Positions 61,325 through 64,000 of a DNA stretch of 64,000 bases are shown here, one piece after another; positions within the stretch are counted from its first letter, which is position 1, and each line of letters begins with the position of its first letter. This DNA is from Oceanicola sp. D3. Its GTDB lineage: Bacteria; Pseudomonadota; Alphaproteobacteria; Rhodobacterales; Rhodobacteraceae. Where the stretch lies: positions 620,001-684,000 of the forward strand of contig NZ_CP040932.1 in the NCBI RefSeq assembly GCF_006351965.1, written 5' to 3'. A program made the position numbers and the translations under genes. The notes under the pieces are model-generated. The model was not told where the DNA came from. It searched no databases and was given only the letters and a program-made list of their open reading frames with translations.

Positions 61325-61837
61325 CTAATTAACCACGAATTCAGTCACGAGAAGGTCGCGCACCCGGCCCTCCCCCGTGACGATCTGAATGCGCCGCAGC
61401 ATCTGTGCCCGCAGAGTCATCAGTGCGCTCGGGCGTTCGATTTCCGAAACTTCGACAGCCCGCAGATAGGTGTTCAACACATCAAGGATGCGCGGCATCA
61501 GCAGCGTCACCTCCTCCTGCTTGTCAGGGGCTACCTCCAGCTCAGCGCGAAACCGCAGATGGGCGGCGCGCCCCTCTGTGCGCATGGCGATAATGATCGG
61601 ATCGAGAGGAACGAAGGCCACGGGCTCCAGCGGTTCTGCCTCAGCCATGTCTTCGCCGCCGCTCTCCTCATGGGCCTCCTCGCCACCGCCGCCGAGCATC
61701 CCCGAAAACGTGGCAAAAAATGCGCCTCCGCCGCCCGCGAGCATGAGAATCATCCCCAGAAGGAGGGGCAGTTTGGACTTCTTCTTGGGGGCTTCGCCCG
61801 CTTCTCCGGCCTCTGCGGCACCGTCTTCCTCGGCCAT
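61325..61837 (-). CDS. fliL: Flagellar basal-body-associated protein FliL
   Basis: The start MAEEDGAAEAGEAG (61837) is preferred because AGGAGA lies 9 nt upstream; an in-frame ATG 13 codons earlier lacks one. It gives 170 residues: an acidic then Lys-rich N terminus, a membrane helix (about 24-46, LPLLLGMILMLAGGGGAF), an acidic linker, and the FliL domain (FVPLDPIIIAMR, HLRFRAELEV, MPRILDVLNTYLRAVEVSEIE). FliL strengthens the stator-rotor link. It is the first gene of the minus-strand flagellar operon, divergent from fliF. Confidence 0.93.
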   Translation of the reverse strand: MAEEDGAAEAGEAGEAPKKKSKLPLLLGMILMLAGGGGAFFATFSGMLGGGGEEAHEESGGEDMAEAEPLEPVAFVPLDPIIIAMRTEGRAAHLRFRAELEVAPDKQEEVTLLMPRILDVLNTYLRAVEVSEIERPSALMTLRAQMLRRIQIVTGEGRVRDLLVTEFVVN

Positions 61838-61889
61838 GGCGGGGGTTCTCCTGAACAAATCGAACAATCCGTTCATAGACCGAATGTGG

Positions 61890-61904
61890 CTAACCGATTG
61901 TTAA
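61890..61904. promoter_or_regulatory. CtrA-like site between fliL and fliF
   Basis: CTAA-CCGATTG-TTAA differs by one base from TTAA-N7-TTAA. It lies 53 bp upstream of the chosen fliL start and 53 bp upstream of fliF, and shares AACC-N5-TTAA with the flgB/fliI site. Confidence 0.55.
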
Positions 61905-61957
61905 GGCCAATGCGCGATTTAAGGGATGCAGGGCAGAAGCCCGAAAGACGGCGGAGA

Positions 61958-63616
61958 ATGCGCGTGCAAAACCTCTTGGATACCTGGAATGGCCTCGATG
62001 CCCGGCGGCGGCTCACCGTGTTGGTGGCGACGGTTGCAATGTTTGCGGCCGTGCTGGCGCTTAGCCGGATGGCAACCTCACCGGGGATGACGCTGCTCTA
62101 CGCTGGGCTGGAGCCTTCGGCTGCTGGTGAGGTGGTGACATCGCTGGATCAACGCGGCGTCGCCTACGACGTGCGCGGCGGGGCAATCTATGTTGATAGT
62201 GCCCGGCGCGATGAGCTGCGGATGACCCTGGCGGGCGAAGGGCTGCCTGCGAACGGTGGGCAAGGCTATGAAATTCTTGATGGGTTGTCGGGTTTCGGCA
62301 CCACCAGCCAGATGTTCGACGCGGCCTACTGGCGGGCCAAGGAGGGCGAATTGGCCCGCACCATCCTTGCCTCGCCGCGGGTGCGTGCGGCACGCGTGCA
62401 CATTTCCAACCCGGCGTCCCAAGGCTTCGGGCGTGACACAGCCGCCTCGGCTTCGGTGGCCGTCACCGCCACCAGCGGGCGGGTCACCCCTGCGGAAGCG
62501 AAGGCGTTCAAATTTCTCATCGCCAGTGCCGTGGCCGAGCTGTCTCCCGATGGGGTTTCGGTCATCGACGGCGCGAGCGGCGCGGTTGTGGCTGCCGACG
62601 ATGCTGCCGGCGACCCTGCGGGCGAAGAGCGCGCCGAGAGCCTGCGCCGCAATGTTCAGCGTTTGCTGGAAGCGCACGTTGGGCCGGGCAATGCGGTGGT
62701 GGAAATCTCGGTAGAAACCCAGACGGACCGAGAGCAAATCATCGAGCGAACTTTCGATCCGGATGGGCGCGTGGCGGTAAGCACGGAAACCGAAGAGCGT
62801 TCCAATTCCGCGAGCGGCACCAATCCCGCGGCGGTCACGGTGGCGTCTAACCTGCCCGATGGCGAGGCCGGGGCAAATGGCGGTGAGAGCCAGAGCCAAG
62901 AGACAACAACACGCGAGCGGACGAACTTTGAAGTTTCTGAAACGCAAAGAGAATTACTGCGCAGCCCGGGTGCGGTAAAGCGAGTGACGGTGGCCGTTCT
63001 GGTCGACGGTCTGCGCGGGGAAGACGCTAGCGGAGACCCAACGTGGACGGCGCGCAGCGATGAGCAGTTGGAGGCCCTGCGCGAGCTTGTCGCCAGCGCC
63101 GTGGGTTTTAATGAAGCGCGTGGCGATCAGATCACAATCAAATCGCTCCAGTTTGAACCCGTTGCGCAGGTGGGCGCGGCAGCGGGTGGCTCGCTTCTTG
63201 ACGGGCTGAACATCATGACCCTCATCCAACTTGCAATCCTCGCGCTGGTCACTCTGGGGCTTGGGCTTTTCGTTCTGAAGCCAGCCCTTACGGCGCAGGC
63301 TCTTCCCGCGCCAGAGGCCCCGGTGGCGTCGCTGCCGCCCGGAGCCCCGGCAGACTCCGGCCCCAATCTGGATGACGTGCCCATGCCCGACGCGCTGACC
63401 GGCGAGATTGACGACAGCGACATCGAATTGCCCGATCTGGCGGTCGTGAACGACTTTGATGTCTCCGGCGTGCCCGGCATGGGTGACATGGGCAGCTTTG
63501 GCGCGGGCAGCGATGATCCGGTGGCCCGGCTTCGAAACATGATTGAAGAGCGGCAAGACGAGACGATCGAAATCCTCAAGAGCTGGATGGAAGAGGATGA
63601 GGAGGCGCAGGCATGA
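61958..63616 (+). CDS. fliF: Flagellar MS-ring protein FliF
   Basis: FliF builds the MS ring, the base of the motor. The start MRVQNLLDTWNGLDARRR (61958) gives 552 residues; a GTG two codons later is an alternative. It has an N-terminal helix (about 20-40), ring-building domains (LLYAGLEPSAAGEVVTSL, ARVHISNPASQGFGRD, RRNVQRLLEAHVGPGNAVVEISVE), and a second helix at about 415-435. The C-terminal FliG-binding tail ends in DDPVARLRNMIEERQDETIEILKSWM. The fliH start overlaps its stop (ATGA). Confidence 0.96.
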   Translation: MRVQNLLDTWNGLDARRRLTVLVATVAMFAAVLALSRMATSPGMTLLYAGLEPSAAGEVVTSLDQRGVAYDVRGGAIYVDSARRDELRMTLAGEGLPANGGQGYEILDGLSGFGTTSQMFDAAYWRAKEGELARTILASPRVRAARVHISNPASQGFGRDTAASASVAVTATSGRVTPAEAKAFKFLIASAVAELSPDGVSVIDGASGAVVAADDAAGDPAGEERAESLRRNVQRLLEAHVGPGNAVVEISVETQTDREQIIERTFDPDGRVAVSTETEERSNSASGTNPAAVTVASNLPDGEAGANGGESQSQETTTRERTNFEVSETQRELLRSPGAVKRVTVAVLVDGLRGEDASGDPTWTARSDEQLEALRELVASAVGFNEARGDQITIKSLQFEPVAQVGAAAGGSLLDGLNIMTLIQLAILALVTLGLGLFVLKPALTAQALPAPEAPVASLPPGAPADSGPNLDDVPMPDALTGEIDDSDIELPDLAVVNDFDVSGVPGMGDMGSFGAGSDDPVARLRNMIEERQDETIEILKSWMEEDEEAQA

Positions 63617-64000
63617 GCAGCGACGGCCTCAAGCTTGAAGAATTCAGCTCCGCGCCGAAAGCCGCGCGCGCCAAGGCTGTGGGCGAGAGCACTCTGGCCG
63701 AGGCTCAGCTCGCCTCCTTCGACAAGGGCTACCGCGAAGGCTGGGAAGATGCCTCGCGCGCACATGCTGATGAGCAAAAAGCCATCGGCGCGGATCTCGC
63801 CCGCGCTCTGGACGACATGAGCTTCACCTATCACGAAGCCCGCCGCGCCATGCTGGGCGAAATGGAAGGGCTGTTGGCCGGAATCGTGGGCAAGGTTTTG
63901 CCCGCAACTGTGCGAGGCAGCCTCGGGCCGGTGATTCTGGAGCGCATCGACGCGGCGGTGAAAGCCCGAAGCGAAGTCTCTGTCGAAATTACCGTCGCGC
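63613..64000 (+). CDS. fliH: FliH-type export regulator, N-terminal part (runs off the window)
   Basis: The ATG at 63613 overlaps the fliF stop. The 129 visible residues start MSSDGLKLEEFSSAPK and contain FDKGYREGWEDASRAHADEQ, a Gly/Asp-rich helix start typical of FliH, and then a coiled coil (LARALDDMSFTYHEARRAMLGEME). FliH inhibits and docks FliI. Identification rests on position after fliF and on helical character, since the C-terminal FliH domain is cut off by the window end. Confidence 0.72.
   Translation, partial: MSSDGLKLEEFSSAPKAARAKAVGESTLAEAQLASFDKGYREGWEDASRAHADEQKAIGADLARALDDMSFTYHEARRAMLGEMEGLLAGIVGKVLPATVRGSLGPVILERIDAAVKARSEVSVEITVA

Noticed and set aside
1-64000. tRNA, rRNA, CRISPR, insertion sequences, prophage or defence systems
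   Set aside because: No cloverleaf-like segment, repeat-spacer pattern, transposase, integrase, restriction or toxin-antitoxin protein was recognised; gaps between genes are short and accounted for.

Overview
This 64 kb window is chromosomal DNA of a GC-rich alphaproteobacterium, most likely a roseobacter-type member of the Rhodobacterales. The grounds are a ccoNOQP-fnrL-hemN respiratory block with FnrL-type boxes, a membrane-anchored cytochrome c of the cy/CycM type, a flagellar gene order typical of the group (flgB-flgC-fliE-fliQ-flgF-flgG-flgA-flgH), and CtrA-like TTAA-N7-TTAA sites at flagellar promoters. Species assignment is inference. I saw no tRNA, rRNA, insertion sequence, prophage or CRISPR array.

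Layout. (1) 0-9 kb, low-oxygen respiration: start of ccoG at the left edge, a LysR regulator, a 42-codon orphan ORF, Zur-boxed zinT, the cbb3 oxidase operon ccoNOQP, a tandem universal stress protein, fnrL and hemN. Four FNR-type boxes tie the block together. (2) 9-16 kb: an internally shortened HAD gene, an alpha/beta hydrolase and the yejABEF peptide importer on the minus strand. (3) 16-24 kb, mixed metabolism: cytochrome cy, pheA, a lipoprotein, a LacI regulator divergent from a phytanoyl-CoA-type dioxygenase with two palindromic operators, a methyltransferase, rppH, and a membrane-anchored beta-helix-like protein. (4) 24-29 kb: rsfS-rlmH-gpmI-envC-ctpA operon (ribosome, glycolysis, envelope), ending in a clear terminator. 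(5) 29-38.7 kb: a serine hydrolase, a DUF2237 protein, a TPR protein, an ECF sigma/anti-sigma pair, trpB, mntP, a lytic transglycosylase, a pseudo-receiver and an orphan ThDP enzyme.

(6) 38.8-64 kb, flagellum, in two blocks. The first (38.8-44.8 kb) is a minus-strand rod/ring operon from flgB to a fliL paralogue, divergent from the export ATPase gene fliI. The second (51.7-64 kb) is a minus-strand operon fliL-(small membrane gene)-motE-like-motA-(806-aa solenoid)-(SLT-like)-flhA-fliR-flhB-(coiled coil), divergent from fliF-fliH at the right edge. Between the blocks sit a catalase, a small exported protein, a GbsR-type regulator, the chromosome-condensation gene smc and a GNAT acetyltransferase. 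Both divergent flagellar promoters carry a CtrA-like site. No motB, fliP, flgI, fliG or flagellin gene lies within the window.

No clearly new multi-gene system stands out. The best leads are single-gene and regulatory oddities: a receiver protein lacking its phospho-acceptor Asp behind a row of TTAAC sites, an SLT-like flagellar protein lacking the expected catalytic Glu, FlhB with NPQH instead of NPTH, a HAD phosphatase missing its middle, a LacI/dioxygenase pair with twin operators, a possible CTG start in rsfS, an extra FNR box aimed at a hairpin upstream of ccoG, and a small exported protein behind a very AT-rich promoter.
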